This document shows, in pieces, positions 25,970-34,378 of a DNA stretch of 64,000 nucleotides. The position numbers were made by a program, and so were the translations under genes. Every line of letters starts with the position of its first letter. Position 1 is the stretch's first letter. The notes under the pieces were generated by a model. It was not told where the DNA came from and made no database searches. It saw only the letters and a list, made by a program, of their open reading frames with translations. Source of the stretch: JBCCGG01 sp039029395 (GTDB taxonomy: Bacteria; Pseudomonadota; Alphaproteobacteria; Kiloniellales; JAKSDN01); NCBI GenBank assembly GCA_039029395.1, contig JBCCGG010000033.1, forward strand, positions 1 to 64,000. Direction: 5' to 3'.

Positions 25970-27571
25970 CCGCCCTTCGTAGGTCTGGCGTTCGATGTGG
26001 CAGGTAATGATCGAGAAGCGCTCGGCCTTTAGCGCCGCCTCCATCGCCTCTTTCAGCTCCGCGCGGGTGCCGGCTTCCAGGCCCAGGCCGCCGAAGGAGC
26101 GGGCGATGCCGGAGAAGTCGACGCCGTCCAGGTGGACGCCCACATTGGGCAGCTGCATGCGCCGCTGCTTCAAGTCGATGAGCGCCAGGTTGGCGTCGAG
26201 GAAGACCACGACGACGACCGGCAGCTTCAGCTCGGCCAAGGTCGACAGCTCGCCCAGCACCATGAGCAGGCCGGCGTCGCCGGTGAGGGCGACCACCGGG
26301 CGCCCCGGGTCCGCGAGCTTTTGCCCGATGGCGAGCGGCAGGGCGCAGCCCATGGTGCAGAGCCCGGTCGATTGATTCAGGCCCTTCTCTTCATAGCAGT
26401 CGTAGATCTGGGAGAGCAGAATCCGGTGAGCGCCGGAATCGACCGTGGCCAGCGCGTCCCGCGGCAGGGCGGCGCGCACTTCCTCGATCACCGCGGTCGG
26501 GCCCCACTCTTCGCCCTGGCCGAAATCTTGCCGCAGGGCCGCGCGCACCGCCGCCGGGCGGCCATCGGGCCAGGTGGCGCGGGGCGTCAGCCCGTCGCAC
26601 AAGGTCTGCAGGCCGAGGCCGCAGTCGCCGACGAACTCCAGGCTGGCCCGGTGCATATCGTGGTGGTTGGGCGCGGCGACCAGGTCGATCACCTTCTGAC
26701 GCTGAAGATCCCAAGGATCGCGCCAGCCGCTGCGCATCTCGATCGGGTCGTAGCCCACCAGCAGCACCACATCGGCCTCGGAGATCAGCGGCAGCAGCTG
26801 GCCATCGGCCAAGGGCGAGAGGCCAGCACCGCCGAGCGCCAAGGGATGATCCTCGGGCAGCACGCCCTTGGCCTTGTAGCTGGTGATCAGCGGAATGTTG
26901 AATCGCTGGGCAACGGCGGCGACCTGCTGGGCGGCGCCTTGGTTCAGCACGTCGACGCCCGCGATCATGACCGGCCGCTCCGCCTCGGCCAGCCAGCCGC
27001 GCGCCGCCTCCAGGTCCGGGCCCGGCAAGGGGCCGACCGGCCGCGGGCCCGAATTGCGGATTTCGGCGCGCTCCTCGCTGGCCTGCTCGGCGACCGCCAT
27101 GGGCACGTCGATGTGGACCGGGCCGGGCCGGCCATCCAGCGCGATGCGGAGCGCCTTGTCGGCCAGCACGTTGACGTTCTTCGCCGTCAGCTTGAAGCTC
27201 GCCTTGACCACCGGCCGAAAAACCGCCTGGTGGTCCATGATCTGGTGGGTGTAGGTCAGCGTCTCGGAATCCTCCAGGCAGCCGGTCAGGATGACCAGCG
27301 GCACCCGGTCCTGGAGCGCGTTGGCGGCGACGTTTATGCAGTTGGCAGCGCCCGGCCCGATGGTCGCCAGCAGGATGCCCGGCGCGCCGGTGCGATGGCT
27401 GGTGCCCTCGGCCATGAAACCGGCGGCGTTCTCGTGCTTGGCCATGTGGAACCCGATGCCCGCCGCGCGCAGGGCTTCCAGCAGGGTCAGCACCTCGCCG
27501 CCCGGCATGCCGAAGGCATAGCGGCAGCCCGCCAGCGCCAGGCGCTGGGCTAATACATCGACAGTCTTCAA
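25964..27571 (-). CDS. ThDP-dependent enzyme, acetolactate synthase/decarboxylase superfamily
   Basis: 535 residues. The catalytic Glu is in HMAKHENAAGFMAEG, and GPGAANCINVAANALQDRVP marks the first domain. The ThDP-binding motif is atypical: GDAGLLMVLGELSTLAELKL followed by FLDANLALIDLKQ, where the canonical motif would be GDG...NN. No regulatory small subunit gene is nearby, so this is probably a catabolic 2-oxoacid decarboxylase or carboligase rather than the biosynthetic acetolactate synthase. It is last in the seven-gene SDH/fumarase-like operon, 19 bp after the hydratase beta subunit gene. Confidence 0.82.
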   Translation of the reverse strand: MKTVDVLAQRLALAGCRYAFGMPGGEVLTLLEALRAAGIGFHMAKHENAAGFMAEGTSHRTGAPGILLATIGPGAANCINVAANALQDRVPLVILTGCLEDSETLTYTHQIMDHQAVFRPVVKASFKLTAKNVNVLADKALRIALDGRPGPVHIDVPMAVAEQASEERAEIRNSGPRPVGPLPGPDLEAARGWLAEAERPVMIAGVDVLNQGAAQQVAAVAQRFNIPLITSYKAKGVLPEDHPLALGGAGLSPLADGQLLPLISEADVVLLVGYDPIEMRSGWRDPWDLQRQKVIDLVAAPNHHDMHRASLEFVGDCGLGLQTLCDGLTPRATWPDGRPAAVRAALRQDFGQGEEWGPTAVIEEVRAALPRDALATVDSGAHRILLSQIYDCYEEKGLNQSTGLCTMGCALPLAIGQKLADPGRPVVALTGDAGLLMVLGELSTLAELKLPVVVVVFLDANLALIDLKQRRMQLPNVGVHLDGVDFSGIARSFGGLGLEAGTRAELKEAMEAALKAERFSIITCHIERQTYEGRL

Positions 27572-27590
27572 CGCGAGTCCCCTTCTCCCC

Positions 27591-28235
27591 TTAAATCAGC
27601 TCTTCGGTCTTGTTGCGGGTCTCCCCGTAGCGCGACAGGCTGGGTGGCTTCAAGCCTTCGTATAGCTTCTCGAGCCCGGCGTTGACCGTGCGGTTGTTGT
27701 GCTCGAAGAGGCTGTTGCCCTCCAGGTCGCTTTCCACCAAGAGCGGCCCGAAGTTCTCCACCTCGAGCACCCAGAGCGCCTGGGCGATGCCCAGCTCGTC
27801 GAGCCAGTGCGCATCGCGGACCCGCTTGATCCCCCGGCCCAGAAGCGCGCCGGTGCCGTAGCCTACCGTCGTGAGATAGAGCGCGCCGGCCGGCACGAAG
27901 AGGCGCTTGTAGTCGGCCTCCGACATGCCGCCCTTGCCGATGATGATCTTGGCGCCGGAGACCTCGAACCAGCGCTCCATCCACTTGGCGAAGCGAAAGC
28001 TCGCGGTCGCGGTGACCGCACCAAGATTGTAGCTGCCGTCCTCGCGCACGCTGGCCGCCGGCGAGCAGTGGAAGTTGACGTTGGTCAGCGCCTTCAAGTC
28101 GACCGGCGGCGCGGCGCCCTGGTCGACGACCTTTTTGTAGACCCCTTCCCGGCCGGTGTAGATCACCCCATCCAGGAAGACCACATTGCCGATTTCCAGC
28201 TTGGCCAGATCTTCCGGCGTGACCGGGGTCTTCAT
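27591..28235 (-). CDS. Class I fumarase/tartrate dehydratase-like hydro-lyase, beta subunit
   Basis: 214 residues from the ATG at 28235, which overlaps the alpha-subunit stop as ATGA; an in-frame ATG at 28271 would add 12 residues. The start MKTPVTPEDLAKLEIGNVVF and the segments GVIYTGREGVYKKVVD and NLGAVTATASFRFAKWM are typical of the C-terminal/beta domain of Fe-S hydro-lyases (class I fumarase, L-tartrate dehydratase, mesaconase). It pairs with the next gene upstream to add or remove water across a C4-dicarboxylate double bond. The frame stays open well upstream, but the upstream part is only a shadow of the alpha gene. Confidence 0.88.
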   Translation of the reverse strand: MKTPVTPEDLAKLEIGNVVFLDGVIYTGREGVYKKVVDQGAAPPVDLKALTNVNFHCSPAASVREDGSYNLGAVTATASFRFAKWMERWFEVSGAKIIIGKGGMSEADYKRLFVPAGALYLTTVGYGTGALLGRGIKRVRDAHWLDELGIAQALWVLEVENFGPLLVESDLEGNSLFEHNNRTVNAGLEKLYEGLKPPSLSRYGETRNKTEELI

Positions 28236-29197
28236 GCGGACTTGCGTGAGCTTTGGCTTTGGGTCGTCCATTCCACGGTATCCCGTCTCATATAGGGGGT
28301 GAACCAGGCCGGGTCGGTGCGGTAGGCGACCGATCCGTCGGCCGCGATGCGCGCCACCGCCCGGCGCGAGGAGAGGCAAAAGGCGTGCACCGACATGGGC
28401 ATGCCGCCGGTGTGGGTGTAGCCGCACTCGATATGGCAGTCGACCACCATGGAGGAGCCGACGAAGCCCATGGCGCCCATGCCGATCGAGTTGCCGAGTT
28501 CTTTCAGCTCGGCTTCCAAGGCGGCCACCTCTGGGTCCGGGTTGCGGTCGCCCACCGTGCGCAGGCAGGCGGCCTGCTTGCCGAGCTGCATGCAGGTATC
28601 CTTGGAGCCACCAAGACCGATGCCGACGATCGCCGGCTGGCAGGCCAGGCCCCGCTTGCCGAAGGCGATCATGACATCCAGGAAGAATCGCTTGATGCCG
28701 TCGATGCCGTCGCCCGGAAAGAGCATGCGGTAGTCGGTGCCGAACAGGCCGCCCTTGTGCACCGTGGTGATGTCGAGCCAGTCGGCCTCGGGCTCGAAGG
28801 AGAACTCGATCTCCGGCGCGTTGAGGCCGACGTTGTTGTTGTGGTCCAAGCGACTCAAAGGATGAACCCGGTTGGGCCGCAAGGGAATCTCGTGGGTCGC
28901 GGTCGCGGTCGCCTGGCGCAGGGACTGCTCCAGCGCGCAGAAGCCTCCTTCGATCTTCGCCTCGTTGCCGGCCTTGACGAAATAGCGCGGCACGCCCGTG
29001 TCGGCACACATGGGCCTTCGGTCCGAACTGGCCGCCTCCCAGTTCTCGACCATGGACTGGAGTACGAAGGCGCTGAGGTCGCCGGTCTCCAGATCGATCA
29101 TGGACTTGATGCCGGTCAGGTAGTCCTCGGGGATGTCGATCGCCGCCCGGCGCATCAGCTCCTCGGCGGTTGCCTCGATGGTGGCTTGGGTGATCAT
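28232..29197 (-). CDS. Class I fumarase/tartrate dehydratase-like hydro-lyase, alpha subunit
   Basis: 321 residues from ATG at 29197, overlapping the flavoprotein stop (ATGA). The three cysteine ligands expected for the [4Fe-4S] cluster are in RPMCADTGVPRYF, GGSKDTCMQLGKQA and CHIECGYTHTGG. The substrate region HNNNVGLNAPEIEF is retained. Known relatives act on fumarate/malate, tartrate/oxaloacetate or mesaconate/citramalate. Its place after an SDH-like complex suggests it hydrates the enoic acid made by that complex. Confidence 0.9.
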   Translation of the reverse strand: MITQATIEATAEELMRRAAIDIPEDYLTGIKSMIDLETGDLSAFVLQSMVENWEAASSDRRPMCADTGVPRYFVKAGNEAKIEGGFCALEQSLRQATATATHEIPLRPNRVHPLSRLDHNNNVGLNAPEIEFSFEPEADWLDITTVHKGGLFGTDYRMLFPGDGIDGIKRFFLDVMIAFGKRGLACQPAIVGIGLGGSKDTCMQLGKQAACLRTVGDRNPDPEVAALEAELKELGNSIGMGAMGFVGSSMVVDCHIECGYTHTGGMPMSVHAFCLSSRRAVARIAADGSVAYRTDPAWFTPYMRRDTVEWTTQSQSSRKSA

Positions 29198-30930
29198 GAC
29201 GCTTCTCCTTGCAGGGCCGGCTCGGCGAGAAGGGACTGGCCGGGCCGCACCCTGGTGAAGGCGACCGGCTGGCTGGTCACCGCCAGGCCGTCCTCCGTTC
29301 CGCGAACGATGGTATAGCGCGACTGGGCGAGATCGCCAGGCTCGGGAAAGTCCTCCCGGAAGTGGGCGCCGCGGGAGTTCTCCCGCGCCAGCGCCGCCCT
29401 GGCAATTGCCTGGCCGACCAGGATTTGGCTCTCCAGGTTGAGCCAGTCGTGCCAAGTGAGGTTGAAGCTGCGCGGCTGCGCACCGATGCCGGTCGCCGTA
29501 AGCTCGCCAGCCAGATCGGCCAAGCCGGCCAGCGCCCGTTCCAATCCGGCCGCATCACGCAGTATGCCGACATCGTCCCACATCAGACCAGCCAGGCGCT
29601 CGCGCAGGCTCTCCAGATCGCCCATGGGCCGGGCAAAGGGCGCTTCGCAGGCCGCCACGGCGGCCTCGACTGCGCTTTGGTCGGGATCGCGCCAGGCGCC
29701 CTCGCGTCGCACGGCGCCGGCCATGAAATCGCCGGCGATCCCGCCGTAGACCGTGGAGTTGGCAACCCCATTGCCGCCAAGGCGGTTGGCGCCGTGCACC
29801 CCGCCGGCATCTTCCCCAGCGACGTAGAGGCCGGGCCGCTCGGTCGCGCAGTCCTGGCCGAACACCAGGCCGCCCATCATGTAATGGGCGGTCGGCACCA
29901 CCTCGACCCGGTCTCCCGCCAGATCGAAGCCGCAGTCGGCGCAGCGCTCGACCATGCCCTTGAACTGGCGGCGCACCTGATCGGGGCCCAGATGCTTCAT
30001 CTCGATGAACAGGCCGCCCATGGGCCCGGTACGCCCAGAGCGCATCTCGGCGTACATGGCGCGCGAGACGATGTCCCGGGTCGCCCGCTCGCCCTTGTCG
30101 TCGTAATCGAACATGAAGCGCCGGCCGGCGCCGTCCAGCAGATAGCCGCCGGCGCCACGCAGGCCCTCCTCCAGCACGGTCCCGGTCATGCGGGTCTCGG
30201 GCCCGGCCAAGAGGCCGGTCGGGTGGAACTGCACCATCTCCATATCGCGCAGAGGCAGGCCCAGGCGCAAGGCCATGGCAAGGCCGTCCGAGGCTTTGTC
30301 GCCCGACGGCGTATGGTAGCGGTACATGGTCGGCCCGCCGCCGGTAGCCAACAACACCGCCTTGGCGCGGACCAGGCGAAACCCGCCGCTACGCATATCA
30401 ACGAAGAGAACCGCGGCGACGGCATCCCCACCCCGTTCAGGGATCAGGGCGACCGCGCGGTGCTCCTCCAGGCGTCGGACGCCCAGACGCCAGACCTGCT
30501 CGATCAAGCGGTTGATAATCTCGATGCCGGTCAGATCGCCTTTGTGCACCGTGCGGTCGAAGGTCTGGCCGGCGAAGGCCTTTTGATGGAGCGAGCCGTC
30601 CGGGTTGCGGTCGAAGAAGCAGCCGAGCTCGTTCTCCAGCTCCTGGATGCGCTCGACCGCGGTCTCCACCAGGCGCCAGGCGAGATCCTGGTCGGGCAAC
30701 CACTTGCCGCCTTCGATGGTGTCCATGAAATGGCGTTCCAGGGAATCGCCGGCCGCCAGCGCCACGTTGTAGCCGCCTTGGACCATGCGGGTGCAACCGC
30801 ATTTTCCCAGCAGACCCTTGACCGCCACCGTAACGTCCAGCTCGAAATCGGCCTGTAGCGCGTGGAGCGCGGCGAACAGGCCGGCGCCGCCGGTGCCCAG
30901 GATCAATATGTCGGTGTCGAGCCGGTCCAT
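29194..30930 (-). CDS. Succinate dehydrogenase/fumarate reductase-type flavoprotein subunit (paralogue)
   Basis: 578 residues. FAD-binding start DTDILILGTGGAGLFAALHA; dicarboxylate-site motifs MVQFHPTGL, EEGLRGAGGYLL, SRAMYAEMRSG, VVPTAHYMMGG and HGANRLGGNGVANS are all present. Where E. coli SdhA has SHTVSAQGG with the FAD-linked His, this protein has GCTRMVQGG (Cys46), so covalent flavin attachment appears lost. It probably oxidises or reduces a succinate-like acid and passes electrons to the adjacent Fe-S subunit. The frame is open 318 bp further upstream, but homology begins at MDRLDTD. Overlaps the upstream membrane-subunit gene by 1 bp. Confidence 0.88.
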   Translation of the reverse strand: MDRLDTDILILGTGGAGLFAALHALQADFELDVTVAVKGLLGKCGCTRMVQGGYNVALAAGDSLERHFMDTIEGGKWLPDQDLAWRLVETAVERIQELENELGCFFDRNPDGSLHQKAFAGQTFDRTVHKGDLTGIEIINRLIEQVWRLGVRRLEEHRAVALIPERGGDAVAAVLFVDMRSGGFRLVRAKAVLLATGGGPTMYRYHTPSGDKASDGLAMALRLGLPLRDMEMVQFHPTGLLAGPETRMTGTVLEEGLRGAGGYLLDGAGRRFMFDYDDKGERATRDIVSRAMYAEMRSGRTGPMGGLFIEMKHLGPDQVRRQFKGMVERCADCGFDLAGDRVEVVPTAHYMMGGLVFGQDCATERPGLYVAGEDAGGVHGANRLGGNGVANSTVYGGIAGDFMAGAVRREGAWRDPDQSAVEAAVAACEAPFARPMGDLESLRERLAGLMWDDVGILRDAAGLERALAGLADLAGELTATGIGAQPRSFNLTWHDWLNLESQILVGQAIARAALARENSRGAHFREDFPEPGDLAQSRYTIVRGTEDGLAVTSQPVAFTRVRPGQSLLAEPALQGEAS

Positions 30931-31268
30931 CAGCGCAGCGCCGCCAGGAAGCCGAGCCCGGCCGCGAGCGCGAGCAGCAGTGCGGCCGGCACCAGGGCCT
31001 TGCGCGCGCCCCGCCAAGGCAGAAACTCCAAAGCCAAGACTCTCAGTCCCAGCGCCATGTGCAAGGTGAGTGCCGCCAGCAGCGCGAACTCGCTGGCCTT
31101 GACCAGGGGATGTTCGGTCCAGCGCAGGAAGGATTCGAAGCGGGCCTCGCCCTGGAGCGCCAGGCCGAGCGCCAGAAAGTGCAGCGGCAAGAAAACCGCC
31201 AGTGTCAGGCCGGACAGCCGGTGCAGCAGGGCCGCCGCAAAGCCCCAATGTTTCTGAGAGGCGCGCAT
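30930..31268 (-). CDS. SDH-like membrane-anchor subunit, cytochrome b type (SdhC-like)
   Basis: 112 residues, three predicted transmembrane helices. MRASQKHWGFAAALLHRLSG followed by LPLHFLALGLAL recalls SdhC, in which HR-S-G contacts quinone and a following helix supplies a heme ligand; a further His is in TLHMALGLRVLA. It anchors the flavoprotein/Fe-S dimer to the inner membrane and probably passes electrons to quinone. The ATG at 31268 is shared with the previous stop (TGATG). An earlier in-frame start would add 61 residues lacking similarity. Confidence 0.78.
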   Translation of the reverse strand: MRASQKHWGFAAALLHRLSGLTLAVFLPLHFLALGLALQGEARFESFLRWTEHPLVKASEFALLAALTLHMALGLRVLALEFLPWRGARKALVPAALLLALAAGLGFLAALR

Positions 31269-31597
31269 CACGGCCAGATCACCGCGACGACCGCGCGGCC
31301 GCCCAATCCCAACAACAGCAACCCGAAGAGGAGCGCCGCGACGTCCAGCGAGCGGCCGCGCCATGGGCTCCACTCCCGCAGAACCGTGCGCAGACCAATC
31401 GGCGCGTGGAGCGCGGCGGCCAGCACGAAGAGGCCGTAGAACAGGGCCCAAAGCAGGCTGCCCTCGGTGCGCCCAAGGATCGCCTCCGCTGAAATGCCCT
31501 GGCGGGTCGCGTAGAGGATGAGGCCCAAATGGATCAACACTAGTGGGGCCAGAACCGCCGCCGAAAAGCGTTGCAGGAGAAAGAGCCGCCCTTCCAT
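31268..31597 (-). CDS. SDH-like membrane-anchor subunit (SdhD/SdhC-like)
   Basis: 109 residues with three predicted hydrophobic helices. The segments VLAPLVLIHLGLILYATRQG and AALHAPIGLRTVLREW carry histidines in places used for heme b or quinone contacts in SDH/FRD anchors. It forms the membrane pair with the following gene. The start is 4 bp after the Fe-S subunit stop. Confidence 0.75.
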   Translation of the reverse strand: MEGRLFLLQRFSAAVLAPLVLIHLGLILYATRQGISAEAILGRTEGSLLWALFYGLFVLAAALHAPIGLRTVLREWSPWRGRSLDVAALLFGLLLLGLGGRAVVAVIWP

Positions 31598-31601
31598 ACC
31601 G

Positions 31602-32300
31602 TCAGCCCCCGAAAAGCGCCCAGCGCTTCAAGTCCGCGATCGAGCCGGCCGGGTCGAGGCCAACCGGGCAGTGCTCGCTACAGGCGCCGTGGCTGTGACA
31701 GGTGAAGACCCCATCGTCGGCCCCCAACGCCGCGCGCCGTGCCGCTCCATCGCCGTCGCGCTCGTCCTGTGCCAAGGTCCAGGCCCGGTTGAGCGCCGCC
31801 GGGCCCAAGTAGCCAGGACGCCAGGCGACGGTCTCGCAGGCCGCGTAGCATACCGCGCAGTTGATGCATTCGATCGCCGCGTCCGCTTGGCGCCGGGCCG
31901 GACTCGTCGCATCGATCGGAGCCGGCCGCTGGTGCCGGTCGGCGGTGCCGGCGAATCGCCCCCGGGCGTCCTGCCACTTGTCGAAGAAGCCCGACATGTC
32001 GACCGCCAAATCGCGGATCACCGGCAAGTTGCGTAGAGGGCCAATCTCGAGCCGGTCGTCCTTGACCACCTTTGAGACGTGGCTGCGGCAGGTCCAGCGT
32101 GGCCGGCCGTTGACGGTCATGGCGCAGGAGCCGCACATGCCGACCCGGCAGGCGAAGCGATAGGCCAGATCGGGCGCCAGATGGCGCTGCACCCAAGTCA
32201 CAACGTCGAGCACGGTCTGGTTGGCGCGCCGGGGCACCCGGTAGCGCTCGAAGCGCCCGGCGCCATCGCCGCGCCACAGCCTGACATCCAGCTCAGCCAT
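31602..32300 (-). CDS. Succinate dehydrogenase/fumarate reductase-type iron-sulfur subunit (paralogue)
   Basis: 232 residues. The N-terminal [2Fe-2S] ferredoxin-type domain has Cys51, Cys56, Cys59 and Cys71 (CRVGMCGSC). The C-terminal domain has the Cys145-x2-Cys148-x2-Cys151 set plus Cys155, and the Cys201/Cys207/Cys211 set (CHSHGACSEHCPVG), sufficient for the [4Fe-4S] and [3Fe-4S] centres. It is first in the seven-gene operon, so the order is B-D-C-A, unlike the usual sdhCDAB. It transfers electrons between flavoprotein and membrane anchor. Confidence 0.88.
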   Translation of the reverse strand: MAELDVRLWRGDGAGRFERYRVPRRANQTVLDVVTWVQRHLAPDLAYRFACRVGMCGSCAMTVNGRPRWTCRSHVSKVVKDDRLEIGPLRNLPVIRDLAVDMSGFFDKWQDARGRFAGTADRHQRPAPIDATSPARRQADAAIECINCAVCYAACETVAWRPGYLGPAALNRAWTLAQDERDGDGAARRAALGADDGVFTCHSHGACSEHCPVGLDPAGSIADLKRWALFGG

Positions 32301-32336
32301 CGGGTGCTCTCGTTGCCTTGGGGTTTCACCTAAAGA

Positions 32337-32428
32337 CCTATATAGGACTTATATTGAGGAGTCGAGTCGGTTTCTCAACAATTTTCCCACTTGCGCGAAA
32401 AGATGCCCTAACGCACTCTATAGGACTT
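32337..32428. promoter_or_regulatory. Two TATAGGACTT direct repeats, putative GntR/HutC operators
   Basis: TATAGGACTT occurs at 32341-32350 and 32419-32428 in the 141-bp gap between the SDH-like operon and the divergent GntR gene. The first copy is within the perfect palindrome CCTATATAGG (32337-32346). Spacing of 78 bp is close to seven helical turns. One copy lies near each gene start, fitting dual repression by the GntR protein. Confidence 0.5.
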
Positions 32429-32441
32429 GGAGTAACTCTAA

Positions 32442-33146
32442 ATGACCGAACCCATCTACCTGCGTCTCGCCAACCGCATCGTCCAGCGGATCGAGGCGGG
32501 CGAGCTGCGGCCCGGCGCGCAACTACCGTCGGAGGCCAAGCTGGCCGAGCTGGAATCGGTCAGTCTGGGCACGGTCCAGCGCAGCCTTAATCACTTGGCG
32601 GAGAGCGGCGTCCTGGTGCGCCGTCACGGTCGCGGCACCTTCGTGGCGAGTGCCGAGACGCCGGCCCAGGACCTGAAGCACTTCCGCTTCCTGGACCAGG
32701 ACGGCGAGACCATCTTGCCGGTCACTTCGACCCTGCTCGCGATCGAGCACGTCGGACCGGCCGGGCCTTGGGCCGCCTTCCTGGGCGCCGCGCCCTTTTT
32801 CGTGCTGCTTCGGCGCCTGCTCGACGTGAACGGCGAGTTCAAGGTCTACAGCGAGCTGACCCTGGCCGGCCCGCGCTTCGAGGCCCTGCTGGCGCTTGAT
32901 CCGAAAGCCTTCGACGGCGTCCTGATCCGCGACTACCTGACCCAGCACTTCAACTGCCCGACCCTGTCGGTCGAGCAGCGCATGACCGTCGGCCCACTGC
33001 CGCCCCGGGTCTGCCCCCTCGTCGAGGTGCCGCGCGAGACCAGCGGCCTGCACTGGGAGCTGATGGCCCGCAGCTACCGGGACCAGCCGGCAATCTACCA
33101 GCGGGTCTACCTGCCGCCCAGCGACCGGCCCCTACAAATCATTTGA
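32442..33146 (+). CDS. GntR-family regulator, HutC/UTRA type
   Basis: 234 residues. The winged HTH reads YLRLANRIVQRIEAGELRPG, then LPSEAKLAELESVSLGTVQR and GRGTFVA, followed by a UTRA-type effector domain (about residues 75-230). Members of this group sense small carboxylates, sugars or amino-acid derivatives and usually repress a divergent operon. Its neighbour is the SDH/fumarase/ThDP operon, and duplicated TATAGGACTT sites lie between. Start follows an AGTAACTCTAA spacer. Its last 8 bp overlap the convergent nnrS gene. Confidence 0.9.
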   Translation: MTEPIYLRLANRIVQRIEAGELRPGAQLPSEAKLAELESVSLGTVQRSLNHLAESGVLVRRHGRGTFVASAETPAQDLKHFRFLDQDGETILPVTSTLLAIEHVGPAGPWAAFLGAAPFFVLLRRLLDVNGEFKVYSELTLAGPRFEALLALDPKAFDGVLIRDYLTQHFNCPTLSVEQRMTVGPLPPRVCPLVEVPRETSGLHWELMARSYRDQPAIYQRVYLPPSDRPLQII

Positions 33147-34350
33147 CCGGGCGCGGGCCCAGAAGCAGGGGCGCGGTGACCCAGAGGAAGCTCGCGAAGG
33201 CAGCAATCCAGGCGAGGCCCGCCGGTAGAAGCAGAGCGTCGGTGCCCATGACCGGCGCCGCGACCCGGGCGAGCGCGGCCAGGGTGATGAGAGCGAAGGC
33301 GGCCGTGAGCCCCGGGCTCGAGACGAGGCGGCGCCCGGTGTGGCCCAAGGTCGCCCGGCTCATAACTGCCAGGATCATGGTGCCCATGGCCCCCACCGTC
33401 AGCGCGTGGAGCGCCGCGACCTGGGGAATTGCGGGCGTGATGGCGCCGGCACCGAGGAGCCCGAGGGAGACCACCAGCCAGCCATAGCCCAAATGGAGCA
33501 CCGCGAGGAGCGGCTCGCCGAGCACCCGGTGCCCTTGCCACCGGGCCAAACGCACGCCGTTGACAAGGGCAGCCAGCGCGCAGGCGAGGCCGGTGACCGG
33601 GCCCTCGGGCACCGCGACCCAAGCGATCAGCGCCACGACAGTGACCACAAGCGCAGCCCGGTCGAAGGGGCCGAACGACGCCGGCCGAACGGACTCGCCC
33701 CGGGCCTTGAGCCAGTTGCCGGTGAAGCTCGGGATGATCCGACCGCCGATCAGCGAGATGAGTGCCGCAAATACGCCAAGACCAAGGCGCATTGGCCAGC
33801 CGCCGAGATCCGCCAGGCCAAGGCGGTCGGCCAGATACAGGCCGTCGGCCAGCAACAGCACGGCGAGCGCCACGATCAGCGGCAGATTGCGCCAGGCCCG
33901 GCCGGCCACGATCTCGCGCGCGCAAGCCGCTAGCAAGATGGCTGGAAAGGCCAGCGCCAGGACCAGTACAGCACCTGGCGAGAGCCCAAACGGCAGGCCG
34001 AGCGCCAGGCGGGCCAAGAGCCATAGGCCGACGAGCAGCGCCAAGCTCGCGCCTTGCAACGGCAGGCGTCCCGTCCAATTGGGGATTGCGGTCAGCAAAA
34101 AGCCGGCGAGCGCCGCGCCGACCACACCGAACAGCATCTCGTGAACGTGCCAGGAGATTCCATCGAGCGGGCCGGCCAACCCGATGAGTCCCGCAAGCAT
34201 CGCCAGGAACAGACCCATTGCGGCCACGGCCCACAGCCCGGCCGCCAGGAAAAACGGCCGAAACCCCTGGCTCAGGAGCGCCGGGCCGCCAGTCGCCCTA
34301 TAGCGTGGAACCGCGCCCCGCCGCTCCCGCTGTTCCCCGGACCCAGCCAT
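33139..34350 (-). CDS. nnrS: NnrS-family heme/copper membrane protein
   Basis: 403 residues, about 12 transmembrane helices. The NnrS landmark WHVHEMLFGVVGAALAGFLL, followed by TAIPNWTGR, is near the N-terminus, with LLSQGFRPFFLAAGLWA just before it. NnrS proteins are associated with protection from nitric oxide and nitrosative stress, but their chemistry is unresolved. ATG at 34350 is chosen; a longer open frame to 34539 would include the palindrome upstream. No nor or nir genes are in the window, so this gene probably serves NO tolerance rather than denitrification here. Confidence 0.88.
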   Translation of the reverse strand: MAGSGEQRERRGAVPRYRATGGPALLSQGFRPFFLAAGLWAVAAMGLFLAMLAGLIGLAGPLDGISWHVHEMLFGVVGAALAGFLLTAIPNWTGRLPLQGASLALLVGLWLLARLALGLPFGLSPGAVLVLALAFPAILLAACAREIVAGRAWRNLPLIVALAVLLLADGLYLADRLGLADLGGWPMRLGLGVFAALISLIGGRIIPSFTGNWLKARGESVRPASFGPFDRAALVVTVVALIAWVAVPEGPVTGLACALAALVNGVRLARWQGHRVLGEPLLAVLHLGYGWLVVSLGLLGAGAITPAIPQVAALHALTVGAMGTMILAVMSRATLGHTGRRLVSSPGLTAAFALITLAALARVAAPVMGTDALLLPAGLAWIAAFASFLWVTAPLLLGPRPVK

Positions 34351-34378
34351 CGCCACACCCGAACTCCCGGTCGTCTCT

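Noticed and set aside
28236..29009. Upstream extension of the hydratase beta frame (apparent 472-residue protein)
   Set aside because: The added residues are Arg/Gly-rich shadow of the alpha-subunit gene in another frame.
29209..30858. A 549-residue open frame on the plus strand across the flavoprotein gene
   Set aside because: His/Gly/Ala/Gln-rich antisense artefact of a high-GC coding strand, no motifs.
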